Source of the DNA: Dysgonomonas mossii
GTDB lineage: Bacteria; Bacteroidota; Bacteroidia; Bacteroidales; Dysgonomonadaceae
DNA: 64,000 nt
Direction of reading: 5' to 3'
NCBI RefSeq assembly: GCF_004569505.1
Contig: NZ_SPPK01000001.1
Location: 124,001 to 188,000 of the forward strand
A program made the translations under genes and the position numbers. This document shows, piece after piece, positions 15,837 through 24,462 of this stretch (within the stretch, counting starts at the first letter, position 1; each line of letters starts with the position of its first letter). A model generated the notes under the pieces. That model was not told the DNA's origin, did not search any database, and saw only the letters and a program-made list of their open reading frames with translations.

Positions 15837-16859
15837 TTATTCTCCCGAAAAGTTAGCTACTACAGTAGTGGCATTTCCTATATCTATACCTACAGATGAT
15901 TTGAATTTGCCATGTCCTACGCGTAACGAGTTAATTGCATAACCTTTACTTGCTAATGTTTCCGGATTATCTAAAACTGTTATTTCTGTGAATTTGCCGA
16001 ATTCCTCCTTAAAGCAATCGATAAGCTCTTCATAATACATAGCACCTCCACACATATATATACGGTTGGCTTTAACCAGGTTGGAGTCATTAATAACACT
16101 GCGTAAGTTTGGGGATATCACTTCTTGATAATATGTTTGAATAACACTTTTACGTATTTCTCTTAAATCAATATTTTGACGATTCAAGAAAATATATCCA
16201 CGTTTGAATGCTTCATCAATTTGATGTGTATTTCTAAGCTCCAAATAATATTTGCTCTTCAGTTCATTTATCATCAGATTTACAGCATAACGAATTCCAT
16301 GCGTACTGATCATTGTTTGTTCAATAATACCCGAATCTGTACTGAGGATAGATTCAAATGTTCCAAACCCACAACTGAATACAAAGAAATTTCCCGAAAC
16401 CTGAGGTTCACCTTTACGTATTCCGATTGTACATCCTACAATTTCAGGAATCACTTCAACCTTCTGTACTTCTAATATTACTCTTTTCTTATTCCCCGCA
16501 TTGTGTGTTGAAATGTCATAATCGAGCATATGAGTGCGTTGGAAAAATTCTATGGCTTTGTCTTTATAAATATAATAAGTAGAATAAGGAAAACCTGTGG
16601 TGATTGTTATCGGTTGCTCCACTTGATTTTCTACTAACAACATAGCTGCTTTAGCTAATATCTGATAGTCTATATCATCCGGTGATGAGTTTATTAACTT
16701 ATGAGGAGATTGACCTTCATTCAGGGCAAGGTCTCCACAGATATACCATTTATTATTATGTTGAATTTTCAAGCCGTGAAGCAAATCCTTCGCTGTTTGT
16801 GACAGATTTGTATTATTATTTTCAACTAAGCTGGGAAAAGATTGGATTTCATAAACCAT
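15837..16859 (-). CDS. ParM/Alp-type actin-like ATPase, circularly permuted
   Basis: A 340-residue protein. Residues 1-95 match the part of ParM-type actins that follows the first strands: 'FPSLV' (8-12), 'YICGDLAL' (39-46), 'ILAKAAMLL' (67-75), 'TTGFPYS' (87-93). A degenerate phosphate-2 loop lies at 159-170 (FVFSCGFGTFES, Asp replaced by Ser) and the adenosine motif at 267-276 (IYMCGGAMYY). The phosphate-1 motif, normally at the N-terminus, sits at the end (VGIDIGNATT, 323-332), after the usual last helix 'PETLASKGYAINSL'. A stop codon lies five codons upstream of the ATG, so no N-terminal copy is missed. Two bactofilin genes flank it, suggesting a joint cytoskeletal role. Confidence 0.85.
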   Translation of the reverse strand: MVYEIQSFPSLVENNNTNLSQTAKDLLHGLKIQHNNKWYICGDLALNEGQSPHKLINSSPDDIDYQILAKAAMLLVENQVEQPITITTGFPYSTYYIYKDKAIEFFQRTHMLDYDISTHNAGNKKRVILEVQKVEVIPEIVGCTIGIRKGEPQVSGNFFVFSCGFGTFESILSTDSGIIEQTMISTHGIRYAVNLMINELKSKYYLELRNTHQIDEAFKRGYIFLNRQNIDLREIRKSVIQTYYQEVISPNLRSVINDSNLVKANRIYMCGGAMYYEELIDCFKEEFGKFTEITVLDNPETLASKGYAINSLRVGHGKFKSSVGIDIGNATTVVANFSGE

Positions 16860-16911
16860 AGCGATAAAATATTAGATTCGTTAATAATTATGGGGATAAA
16901 TAAACTTTATT

Positions 16912-17283
16912 TTATGAAAGAAGAGGTTTCATAGCGATGAGTCCTTCGTATGTTGCGCCATGCTCTAATGTGAATATTTGCGCATTAAGTTTTCCCACTA
17001 TTCTACCCGTACTTTTTATGGAGATAGATTCGGTTACGCATATATTACCTTCGATACGACCGAATACAACTAGATTTTTTGCATGAATATTTCCTCGAAC
17101 TATACCTGTTGTACCAATTACAACAGTATGAGCCTGTTTTATATCTCCTACTATAGTCCCTTCCACGCGTATGTGATGCGTTTCTTCTACAGATCCATAG
17201 AGCACAAAACTTTTACAAATTATTGTAGGCGTTTGAGAGGAAAGATCAAACGAGTCTTGCCTAAAATCCTCCTTTTTAGCCAT
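16912..17283 (-). CDS. Bactofilin, short form
   Basis: A 123-residue bactofilin when started at the ATG at 17283 (a TTG two codons upstream is less likely). After a short N-terminus (MAKKEDFRQDSFDLSSQTPT) comes the beta-helix (~28-118) with repeated turns ('VEGTIVGDIKQAHTVVIGTTGIVRGNIHAKNLVVFGRIEGNI'). It lacks the long tail of the second bactofilin. It is the first gene of the bactofilin-actin-bactofilin operon, 52 bp upstream of the actin-like gene. Confidence 0.9.
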   Translation of the reverse strand: MAKKEDFRQDSFDLSSQTPTIICKSFVLYGSVEETHHIRVEGTIVGDIKQAHTVVIGTTGIVRGNIHAKNLVVFGRIEGNICVTESISIKSTGRIVGKLNAQIFTLEHGATYEGLIAMKPLLS

Positions 17284-17928
17284 AGTCAATTACGTTAACA
17301 ATATTTATATAGTCACATTTGTACAGAAATCCGGGCAATTCCTTAAAAACGAATTGTTGTTTACAAATATATATGAAAAGTAATATTAATCATTAAGAAT
17401 TGTATATAAAATTTATTTTCATATGCAATTAATTCTCTTTGAAATGTATAAAGGATATGATTTTGTTGTGGTAAATGATCTGATAATTAACTGTATATGC
17501 TTGTTGATTTGTGCCAATTAATATAATAAGGGCTGGAAATAGAGTCTAAAAAACGAAATAAAAACTGTCTGATGTCGAAATAGTACTATTCATTCATCGG
17601 AAAAATGAAAGCTTGTTGAATATCTAAAATATATATTTGGAGTTGTAAGTCGTTGTAATAGAGTGGATGCTGGCCGAATAGAAAAAAGCTCATTCTAATT
17701 AACTTTTTATCTGATATTTCTTTAATGTTAGATTCAATGTCTTTGAATTTAATTCCTTAAGATATAATTATAGTATCACCACCCCTATTTATAATAGTAA
17801 GGACATGGAAACCGGTGGTAAGCTTGTAACAATTAAAAATCTAATTCAATCAAAGAAAACACAATCTCCTGTTTATTTATTGAATATAAAACCAAAATAT
17901 AGTAATTAACCATTAATATCTAAAATAT
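17284..17928. other. Long AT-rich gap between bactofilin and fucose operons
   Basis: A 645-bp divergent intergenic region without a credible gene. It holds the bactofilin -7 element, a TATATTTG box on the plus strand (17632-17639) that may serve fucI, and a 16-bp direct repeat (AATATCTAAAATATAT near 17619 and 17915), the second copy ending just before the fucI ATG. A weak ACCACC...GGTGGT hairpin (about 17779-17820) may be leader structure. Confidence 0.5.
17364..17371 (-). promoter_or_regulatory. -7 element of the bactofilin operon
   Basis: On the minus strand TATATTTG matches the Bacteroidota -7 consensus TAnnTTTG, about 80 bp upstream of the first bactofilin ATG. No clear TTTG is found at -33, so this is tentative. 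Confidence 0.4.
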
Positions 17929-19716
17929 ATGGCTGGGAAAAGATTTCAAGGTGAATGGCCTAAAATCGGTATTCGTCCTACTATCGATGGACGCATGGGC
18001 GGGGTGCGAGAGTCTCTTGAGAACCAAACAATGAATATGGCAAAAAGTGTGGTAGACTTGTTAACCTCTACTTTACGCTATCCCGACGGGTCGCCTGTTC
18101 AGTGTGTTATTGCAGATTCCACAATTGGTCGTGTAGCAGAGAGTGCAGCCTGTGCCGAGAAGTTTCGTAGAGAGGGAGTGGGGATAACTATTTCTGTTAC
18201 TCCGTGCTGGTGTTACGGTAGCGAAACGATGGATATGGAGCCGCATACAATTAAAGCTGTTTGGGGATTTAATGGTACGGAACGTCCCGGAGCAGTCTAT
18301 CTGGCTGCAGTTCTTGCCGGACATGCACAGAAAGGATTACCTGCCTTTGGTATCTATGGACATGATGTTCAGGATGGAGGTACTACCGAAATACCTGGCG
18401 ATGTAAGACAGAAGTTGTTACGTTTTGCTAAAGCTGCATTGGCTGTAGCAACTATGCGAGGTAAATCTTATCTTTCCATCGGTTCGGTGTGTATGGGTAT
18501 TGCCGGTTCGGTAGTTAACACCGATTTTTTTGAAGATTATTTAGGTATGCGTTGCGAGAGTGTAGACGAGGTAGAAATTATTCGCCGCATGACAGAAGGG
18601 ATATATGATAAAGAAGAATATGAAAAAGCCTTAGCTTGGGCGAAGACCTACTGTAAAGAAGGGCAAGATACGATAAACCGGGACGATTTGAAAAAAGATC
18701 GTGCGGCAAATGATAAGGATTGGGAATTCATTGTGAAAATGACATTGATTGTTCGTGATCTGATGATAGGCAATCCTAAACTGAAAGAAATGGGATTCGG
18801 AGAAGAGGCCTTAGGGCATAATGCTCTTGCCGCAGGCTTTCAGGGACAACGCCAATGGACAGATTTCTATCCTAACGGCGATTTTACAGAAGCTATCCTC
18901 AATTCCTCTTTCGATTGGACAGGTATTCGCGCACCATATATATTAGCTACAGAAAATGATTCGCTGAATGGTACGGCAATGATGTTTGGTTATCTTTTGA
19001 CAAATACCGCTCAGATCTTTGCGGATGTGCGTACTTATTGGAGTCCTGAGGCTGTAGAACGAGTGACAGGGAAAAAGTTAGAAGGTTTAGCTTCGGGTGG
19101 TATGATTCATCTCATAAATTCCGGTGCTGCGTCTCTGGATGGGAGTGGTCGCCAAAGCGATGAGGCAGGGAAACCTGTAATGAAACCTTTTTGGGATATT
19201 TCACAAGCCGAAGCCAAGTCGTGTTTAGATGCTACTACATGGATGCCTGCCAACCGTGAGTATTTCCGTGGAGGAGGTTTTTCTTCTAAATTTCTTACTC
19301 GTGGTGGAATGCCATGTACCATGGTTCGCCTAAACCTTATAAAAGGACTGGGCCCGGTCTTGCAAATAGCCGAAGGGTGGACTGTAGATCTAGATCCGGA
19401 TGTGCATAAAATTTTAGATGAGCGTACAGATAAAGGATGGCCTACCACATGGTTTGTTCCTCGCCTGACCGATGATCCTAATTTTAAAGATGTATATTCC
19501 GTGATGAACAACTGGGGAGCCAATCATGGTTCTATCAGCAGTGGACATATCGGAGCCGATCTCATAACGTTGGCTTCTATGCTTCGTATCCCTGTTTGCA
19601 TGCATAATGTATCTTCGGATGATATTTATCGCCCCGCCGCATGGTCTGCTTTCGGGATGGATAAAGAAGGAGCCGATTATCGAGCTTGTCAGATTTATGG
19701 TCCTCTTTATAAATAG
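17929..19716 (+). CDS. fucI: L-fucose isomerase
   Basis: A 595-residue enzyme, nearly the length of E. coli FucI. It converts L-fucose to L-fuculose in the cytoplasm with a Mn2+ ion. Recognisable stretches are '[29 protein letters not shown]' at the start, '[15 protein letters not shown]', '[35 protein letters not shown]', '[19 protein letters not shown]' and a C-terminal '[31 protein letters not shown]'. It opens the fucI-aldolase-kinase-fucP operon, 29 bp before the aldolase. Confidence 0.96.
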   Translation: MAGKRFQGEWPKIGIRPTIDGRMGGVRESLENQTMNMAKSVVDLLTSTLRYPDGSPVQCVIADSTIGRVAESAACAEKFRREGVGITISVTPCWCYGSETMDMEPHTIKAVWGFNGTERPGAVYLAAVLAGHAQKGLPAFGIYGHDVQDGGTTEIPGDVRQKLLRFAKAALAVATMRGKSYLSIGSVCMGIAGSVVNTDFFEDYLGMRCESVDEVEIIRRMTEGIYDKEEYEKALAWAKTYCKEGQDTINRDDLKKDRAANDKDWEFIVKMTLIVRDLMIGNPKLKEMGFGEEALGHNALAAGFQGQRQWTDFYPNGDFTEAILNSSFDWTGIRAPYILATENDSLNGTAMMFGYLLTNTAQIFADVRTYWSPEAVERVTGKKLEGLASGGMIHLINSGAASLDGSGRQSDEAGKPVMKPFWDISQAEAKSCLDATTWMPANREYFRGGGFSSKFLTRGGMPCTMVRLNLIKGLGPVLQIAEGWTVDLDPDVHKILDERTDKGWPTTWFVPRLTDDPNFKDVYSVMNNWGANHGSISSGHIGADLITLASMLRIPVCMHNVSSDDIYRPAAWSAFGMDKEGADYRACQIYGPLYK

Positions 19717-19745
19717 TTTTTTGTACCTTCGATAATAAAAACAGT

Positions 19746-20390
19746 ATGATAAACGCGGAATATATAGAACGGTTTATAGAAGCTGCCCATCGTGTAGGAC
19801 AAGAACGTCTACAGCTTTGTAGCAGTGGTAATTTGTCGTGGAGAGTAAATAAAGATTTAGCTTTGGTTTCGGGTACAGGTTCGTGGTTGCCACGTATTGC
19901 CAAAGAAAATGTCGCTATCTGTAATATCTCTACCGGTATGCGTGTCGATGGTCCTAAGCCATCGATGGAAAGTGTTTTTCACCTCGGGGTTTTACGTCAG
20001 CGTAAAGATATGAATGTGGTGTTGCATTTTCAGTCAGAGTTTGCGACAATTGTATCTTGTATGAAAAACAAGCCGAAAAGCTTTAATGTAGTTGCCGAAG
20101 TTCCTTGCTACTGTGGCAAAGAAATTGCAGTTATACCATATTATCGTCCCGGATCGAAGGAGTTGGCCGATGCTGTAACACATGCCCTGACTGATCATGA
20201 TTGCGTGTTGATGAGTAAACATGGGCAGGCTGTGTGTGGCAAAGACTTTGATGATGCTTTTCAGAAAGCGGTTTTCCTCGAACTTGCATGTCGCATTATT
20301 GTGCGTGCAGGTGAAGGAAATTATGATATCTTGAGCGATGATGAAATTCGCGATTTGGAAGTTTATATTTTAGGAAAAATACAAAAATAA
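19746..20390 (+). CDS. fucA: Class II aldolase, probable L-fuculose-1-phosphate aldolase
   Basis: A 214-residue class II aldolase/adducin-family protein. Phosphate-binding loops 'SSGNLSWR' (~26-33) and 'VSGTGSWLPR' (~41-50) and the catalytic Glu in 'KPSMESVFHLG' (~74) are present. One zinc His is seen in 'VLHFQSEFAT' and another in 'MSKHGQAVCG'. The usual His-x-His pair is His-Phe-Gln here, so one canonical zinc ligand is Gln. The role, cleavage to dihydroxyacetone phosphate and lactaldehyde, is inferred mainly from its place between fucI and the kinase, four bases before the latter. Confidence 0.8.
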   Translation: MINAEYIERFIEAAHRVGQERLQLCSSGNLSWRVNKDLALVSGTGSWLPRIAKENVAICNISTGMRVDGPKPSMESVFHLGVLRQRKDMNVVLHFQSEFATIVSCMKNKPKSFNVVAEVPCYCGKEIAVIPYYRPGSKELADAVTHALTDHDCVLMSKHGQAVCGKDFDDAFQKAVFLELACRIIVRAGEGNYDILSDDEIRDLEVYILGKIQK

Positions 20391-20394
20391 CAAC

Positions 20395-21855
20395 ATGGCA
20401 TATTTGGCTCTGGATTTAGGGTCAGGAAGTGGACGGGCTATTGTAGGAACAATAGTGGACGGACGTATTTGCCTAGATGAGATCTACCGCTTTGGAAATG
20501 TTCCTGTAAAATTGGGAAATACATTGTGCTGGGACTTCTTGTCGTTATTCCAAAATGTAAAACATAGTATTTATCTTGCCGTAAAGAAGGGATATGATTT
20601 ACAGGGGCTTGCTGTTGATACATGGGGTGTTGATTTTGGGTTAATAGACAGAGCGGGAAGATTATTGTCCAATCCCGTATGTTATAGGGATAGCCGTACA
20701 CAAGGTGTTTCTCAAAAAGCGGAGGCTATCATTTCTAAAAGAGACATGTATGCTATCACAGGTATTCAGCAAATGGAGATCAATACCGTTTTTCAATTGC
20801 TGAGCATGAAAGAGCAGAATGCTCAGACACTTGCTATTGGCGATGGTTTATTGTTTATTCCCGATCTGATAAATTTTTATCTTACAGGTAATATGTATAA
20901 TGAATATACAATAGCCTCCACTTCGCAGCTGGTAAATGCTAAAACAAGAACGTGGGAAAAGTCACTATTCGATAAGTTGAATCTTCCTTTATATCTTTTC
21001 AAAAATATTATTGAGCCTTGTTCTCTTGTCGGAAATCTTACCGATGATATTGCACAAGAAACGAATGCCCCAAATACTAAAGTATTTGCCGTAGGGTCGC
21101 ATGATACGGCGAGTGCGATTGCTGCTATTCCGTTCGATGGAGAAGAATGGGCTTTTCTTAGTTCGGGTACATGGTCTCTGCTGGGGATACAAACGGACAA
21201 ACCGATTCTGACGCAGGAGGCTATGGATAACGAATTTACGAACGAAGGTGGGGTTGGAAAGATTCTGTTTATGCGTAATATTTCGGGATTGTGGATACTT
21301 CAACAATTAATAGCCGAATGGGAGAAGAGTGATGAAGAATGTTCTTACCAATACCTATTGTCGGAATGTGAAAAGTGTAAACCTTTCGGAAGCCTTATCA
21401 ATAGCGACGATCCTGATTTTACCATTCCCTCATCTATGAAAGATGCCATACAATCGTATTGCAAGCGGACGGATCAATATATACCTCACACCAAAGGCGA
21501 GTTGGTTCGCTGTGTTCTCGAATCACTGGCATTGAAATATCATTTTGTAATGAAGAAATTGGAGCAGTGTTCTGGCAGAACGATTAAATATCTTTCAGTA
21601 GTAGGAGGGGGAAGCCGCAACGAACAGTTAAATCAATTTATTGCAGATGCTCTGAATGTAGAGGTTGTAACCGGGTTAACAGAGGCTACAGCAATCGGAA
21701 ATATTATTCAGCAAGCAGTAACAGATAAAAAAATAAAAAATATAAGGGAGGGACATCAGATTGTAAAAAACAGCTTTAACTTTAAAACCTATTATCCTCA
21801 GAATTCGAGAGAGTGGGAGTTGTTTGCTACTAGAATGGAGCATTTGATAACGTAA
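20395..21855 (+). CDS. fucK: FGGY-family kinase, probable L-fuculokinase
   Basis: A 486-residue sugar kinase of the FGGY family. The N-terminal ATP site 'LALDLGSGSGRAIVG', the 'DTWGVDFGLIDRAGRLLSNPVCYRDSRT' block and the C-terminal 'VVGGGSRNEQLNQFIADALN' are seen. By sequence it is closer to rhamnulokinases, as is usual for the fucose kinases of Bacteroidales; context with fucI and fucP makes L-fuculose the likely substrate. It begins four bases after the aldolase and ends 22 bp before fucP. Confidence 0.85.
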   Translation: MAYLALDLGSGSGRAIVGTIVDGRICLDEIYRFGNVPVKLGNTLCWDFLSLFQNVKHSIYLAVKKGYDLQGLAVDTWGVDFGLIDRAGRLLSNPVCYRDSRTQGVSQKAEAIISKRDMYAITGIQQMEINTVFQLLSMKEQNAQTLAIGDGLLFIPDLINFYLTGNMYNEYTIASTSQLVNAKTRTWEKSLFDKLNLPLYLFKNIIEPCSLVGNLTDDIAQETNAPNTKVFAVGSHDTASAIAAIPFDGEEWAFLSSGTWSLLGIQTDKPILTQEAMDNEFTNEGGVGKILFMRNISGLWILQQLIAEWEKSDEECSYQYLLSECEKCKPFGSLINSDDPDFTIPSSMKDAIQSYCKRTDQYIPHTKGELVRCVLESLALKYHFVMKKLEQCSGRTIKYLSVVGGGSRNEQLNQFIADALNVEVVTGLTEATAIGNIIQQAVTDKKIKNIREGHQIVKNSFNFKTYYPQNSREWELFATRMEHLIT

Positions 21856-21877
21856 AAACAACAAATTTAAGACCAAT

Positions 21878-23218
21878 ATGAAGACCAAATCAGAAAAGCT
21901 TTTATTTATCGGAAAAGATGGACAAAACTATTTGTTCCCTTTTATTCTGATAACCTCTTTGTTCTTTTTGTGGGGATTTGCCCATAGTCTACTGGATGTG
22001 CTAAACAAGCACTTTCAAGACTCGCTACATTTATCAAAGGCGCAGTCGGGAGCTGTTCAGGCTTCGGCTTATGGGGCATATTTTCTGATGGCTATTCCTG
22101 CGGGATTAATTGCTCGTAAATTTGGTTATAAAAGCGGAGTCGTTGTCGGATTAGCTCTTTTTGCATTGGGTGCTTTCTGGTTTGTTCCTGCCGTAGAGAT
22201 AAATACTTTTTGGGCTTTTCTTTTAGGACTCTTAATCTTGTTTTGCGGACTTACTTGCCTTGAGACAGTAGCCAATCCGTATACTATTGTTTTAGGTTCG
22301 CCCGAAACTTCAGCAAGCCGTATCAATCTGGCTCAAACTTTTAATGCTATCGGTTGGATTTTAGGGCCCCTTGTAGGCTCTGTTCTTATATTTAAAAATG
22401 AGTCGGATCGGTCGACGATCGAATTATTTGTTGATGCTATTAAAAAAGTTTTTCTTGGTGCTAATGACGCGGTTGCAAATATTGTAGAAGCGGTTGGAGA
22501 TCATACCAGCAATTCCGTTTTGATGTTTCCATACGTAGGATTGGGTTGTGTGGTAGTTCTGGTGTTGGTGTTTTTCTTGTTTGCAAAATTGCCTGAAATA
22601 AAATCGGATAATCATAAAGATACGCCAATCCTAAATAATAATACCGTAACGCCGGATCTGCCATTGATAAAACAAAGACATTTTGTGTTGGCGGTCGTTG
22701 CTCAATTTTTGTATGTAGCAGCGCAGACGGGTATTGGTAGCTTTTTTATAAATTACGCAATAGAAGTAAAAGAGTTGCAACTGACCGAAATACAGGCCGG
22801 TTTGTTACTTGGCTTAGGCGGAATGTCATTATTTGCAGTCGGAAGATTTTCGGGAAGTATGATTATGCAGAAGATGAAGCCGGGATCTCTGCTTGGTTTG
22901 TGTGCTGCTATAAATACATTACTGATGTTTTTTGTTATCATGAATCATAATCGGTTTGGAATAATCGCTCTGATCAGCTGTTACTTATTTATGTCTATCA
23001 TGTTCCCATCTATTTTTGCGCTGGGTTTAAGAGATCTGGGTGATAAGACAAAAACAGCATCATCCATTTTGGTTCTAACAGTTGTGGGGGGAGCCATCGC
23101 CCCATCGTTGATGGGGATATTGGGTGCCGAAAGTATGAATGTCGGATTTATTATACCGCTGATCTGCTTCTTATATATATCGTTTTTTGGATATGTAGGT
23201 AGCCGGATAAAAGCTTAA
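21878..23218 (+). CDS. fucP: L-fucose:H+ symporter
   Basis: A 446-residue major facilitator protein with twelve predicted membrane helices. The N-terminal 'YLFPFILITSLFFLWGFAHSLLDVLNKHFQ' with the buried Asp, 'SAYGAYFLMAIPAGLIARKFGYKSGVV' and 'CLETVANPYTIVLG' are FucP hallmarks. It brings L-fucose in with protons and completes the operon. A terminator follows at 23266-23297. Confidence 0.95.
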   Translation: MKTKSEKLLFIGKDGQNYLFPFILITSLFFLWGFAHSLLDVLNKHFQDSLHLSKAQSGAVQASAYGAYFLMAIPAGLIARKFGYKSGVVVGLALFALGAFWFVPAVEINTFWAFLLGLLILFCGLTCLETVANPYTIVLGSPETSASRINLAQTFNAIGWILGPLVGSVLIFKNESDRSTIELFVDAIKKVFLGANDAVANIVEAVGDHTSNSVLMFPYVGLGCVVVLVLVFFLFAKLPEIKSDNHKDTPILNNNTVTPDLPLIKQRHFVLAVVAQFLYVAAQTGIGSFFINYAIEVKELQLTEIQAGLLLGLGGMSLFAVGRFSGSMIMQKMKPGSLLGLCAAINTLLMFFVIMNHNRFGIIALISCYLFMSIMFPSIFALGLRDLGDKTKTASSILVLTVVGGAIAPSLMGILGAESMNVGFIIPLICFLYISFFGYVGSRIKA

Positions 23219-23265
23219 ATCGAATAAAACACTCTTTTCGTTTTTATATATTACTTTAATTAAAT

Positions 23266-23297
23266 AAGGGACTATCTTCTATGGAGTAGTCCCTTTC
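23266..23297 (+). terminator. Terminator of the fucose operon
   Basis: A 9-bp perfect stem AAGGGACTA / TAGTCCCTT with a 14-nt loop region, followed by TTCTC. It lies 47 bp after the fucP stop. The T-run is short. Confidence 0.65.
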
Positions 23298-23367
23298 TCA
23301 TTCATTTAATATGTTTTGGGGAATCAATTTATTAATAGAAATCGACTGATAAATTTTATTTCATGTA

Positions 23368-23397
23368 TTTGTTGTTGAATGCTTTTATTTACCTTTG
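23368..23397 (+). promoter_or_regulatory. Promoter of the glycan gene group
   Basis: TTTG at 23368-23371 and TACCTTTG at 23390-23397, 18 bp apart, match the Bacteroidota -33/-7 consensus. It would give a leader of nearly 190 nt before the methyltransferase. Confidence 0.6.
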
Positions 23398-23592
23398 TCA
23401 AAATCACAACGGGTTGGAGATAAGTATTGAAAAACGTAAATAAGGATCGACTGTTTTCATGTATTTGATGATAGTTCTTATAGCTTTATATAAGATTCCT
23501 TTAGCATTACAACTGATATTTTTATTTACCTTAAGTTTATAATAACCCGGAAAATTAGTTTTCGGAAAGGAATCAAATAATAGCGTTTAAAG

Positions 23593-24381
23593 ATGAAAGT
23601 AAGAACTCCTTATGACAGAAATGACTTAAATATTAAGAAGTCTGATAAAGTGCTGGAGGTGGGACCGGGGCATAATCCCTCGTTTCGCTCCAATGTTATT
23701 GCCGAAAAGTTTGTAGATACAAATTATCATCGGTGCGGAGATGTGAAGATTTTTCCTCATCAATCTTTCGTAAATGCTGATGGCGAAAATCTGCCATTCA
23801 AAGATAAGGAGTTCGATTATGTTATTTGCAATCAGGTACTGGAACATGCCGAAAATCCCGAACTGTTTGTCAAAGAGCAATCCCGCGTAGCATCCCGTGG
23901 ATATATTGAAACACCCAGTCTTTTGGGTGAATTTTTGTTTCCTAAAAAATCACATAAGTGGGTTATACTCGATATTGACGGTAAGCTGGTGATGTATGAG
24001 AAAAGTAAAATGGAAGGAAACTATCTTAATAATTATGGAGAGCTTTTTCTGAATTACTTGCCTTATCAATCGCTCCCGTATAAACTCCTGTGGCTTACTG
24101 ATGGTGATATTATGATAAATCGCTATGAATGGGAAGGAGAGATTGATATTATTGTTAATCCGCAAGATGATTATTATTTATCGTTTTTTACCCGTCCTTG
24201 GGATAGAGAGATGGTTGCTAAAATAATTCCTCCTCGCTCTACTTCGGCCGAAATATGGACAGTATTACGTGCTTTGAGTTATATGGGCTTGTCTAAGCTG
24301 AAAAGCAAGTTTCAGCCTCACCCTATATTACTGAGCGAATATGTAAAGCAAAAAGAATTATCGGAAAAGAGCACGAAATGA
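23593..24381 (+). CDS. SAM-dependent methyltransferase
   Basis: A 262-residue class I methyltransferase: motif I 'VLEVGPGHNP' (~20-29), 'VNADGENLPFKDKEFDYVICNQVLEHAENP' (~57-90) as in the Methyltransf_11 family. The C-terminal ~120 residues are specific and hold no known motif. The substrate is unknown; the location ahead of a fucosyltransferase, a GT2 enzyme and LicD suggests a role in decorating a surface glycan. Confidence 0.8.
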   Translation: MKVRTPYDRNDLNIKKSDKVLEVGPGHNPSFRSNVIAEKFVDTNYHRCGDVKIFPHQSFVNADGENLPFKDKEFDYVICNQVLEHAENPELFVKEQSRVASRGYIETPSLLGEFLFPKKSHKWVILDIDGKLVMYEKSKMEGNYLNNYGELFLNYLPYQSLPYKLLWLTDGDIMINRYEWEGEIDIIVNPQDDYYLSFFTRPWDREMVAKIIPPRSTSAEIWTVLRALSYMGLSKLKSKFQPHPILLSEYVKQKELSEKSTK

Positions 24382-24425
24382 TTTAACAATAATAAGAATG
24401 CAGGCATATTGTCGGAGCATTTTAA

Positions 24426-24433
24426 TACCTTTG
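24426..24433 (+). promoter_or_regulatory. -7 element before the fucosyltransferase gene
   Basis: TACCTTTG matches TAnnTTTG, 30 bp before the ATG at 24463. The -33 box is not clear. If used, transcription starts downstream of the upstream TTG, supporting the ATG start. Confidence 0.45.
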
Positions 24434-24462
24434 CAGATACTTGTAAAACGAATGGAAACTCA

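Larger units (their letters stand above)
23219..23592. other. Gap between fucP and the methyltransferase gene
   Basis: A 374-bp stretch containing the fucP terminator and the promoter at 23368-23397. The ~190 bp leader between that promoter and the methyltransferase ATG shows no gene that I can support. Confidence 0.5.

Noticed and set aside
17619..17931. 16-bp AT-rich direct repeat upstream of fucI
   Set aside because: The repeat (AATATCTAAAATATAT) is low in complexity and could arise by chance in AT-rich DNA. Noted only in the gap description.
24409..24462. Longer TTG-started N-terminus of the fucosyltransferase
   Set aside because: GT11 enzymes begin at the GGLGNQMFQ strand; the ATG at 24463 is proper and a -7 element lies at 24426.
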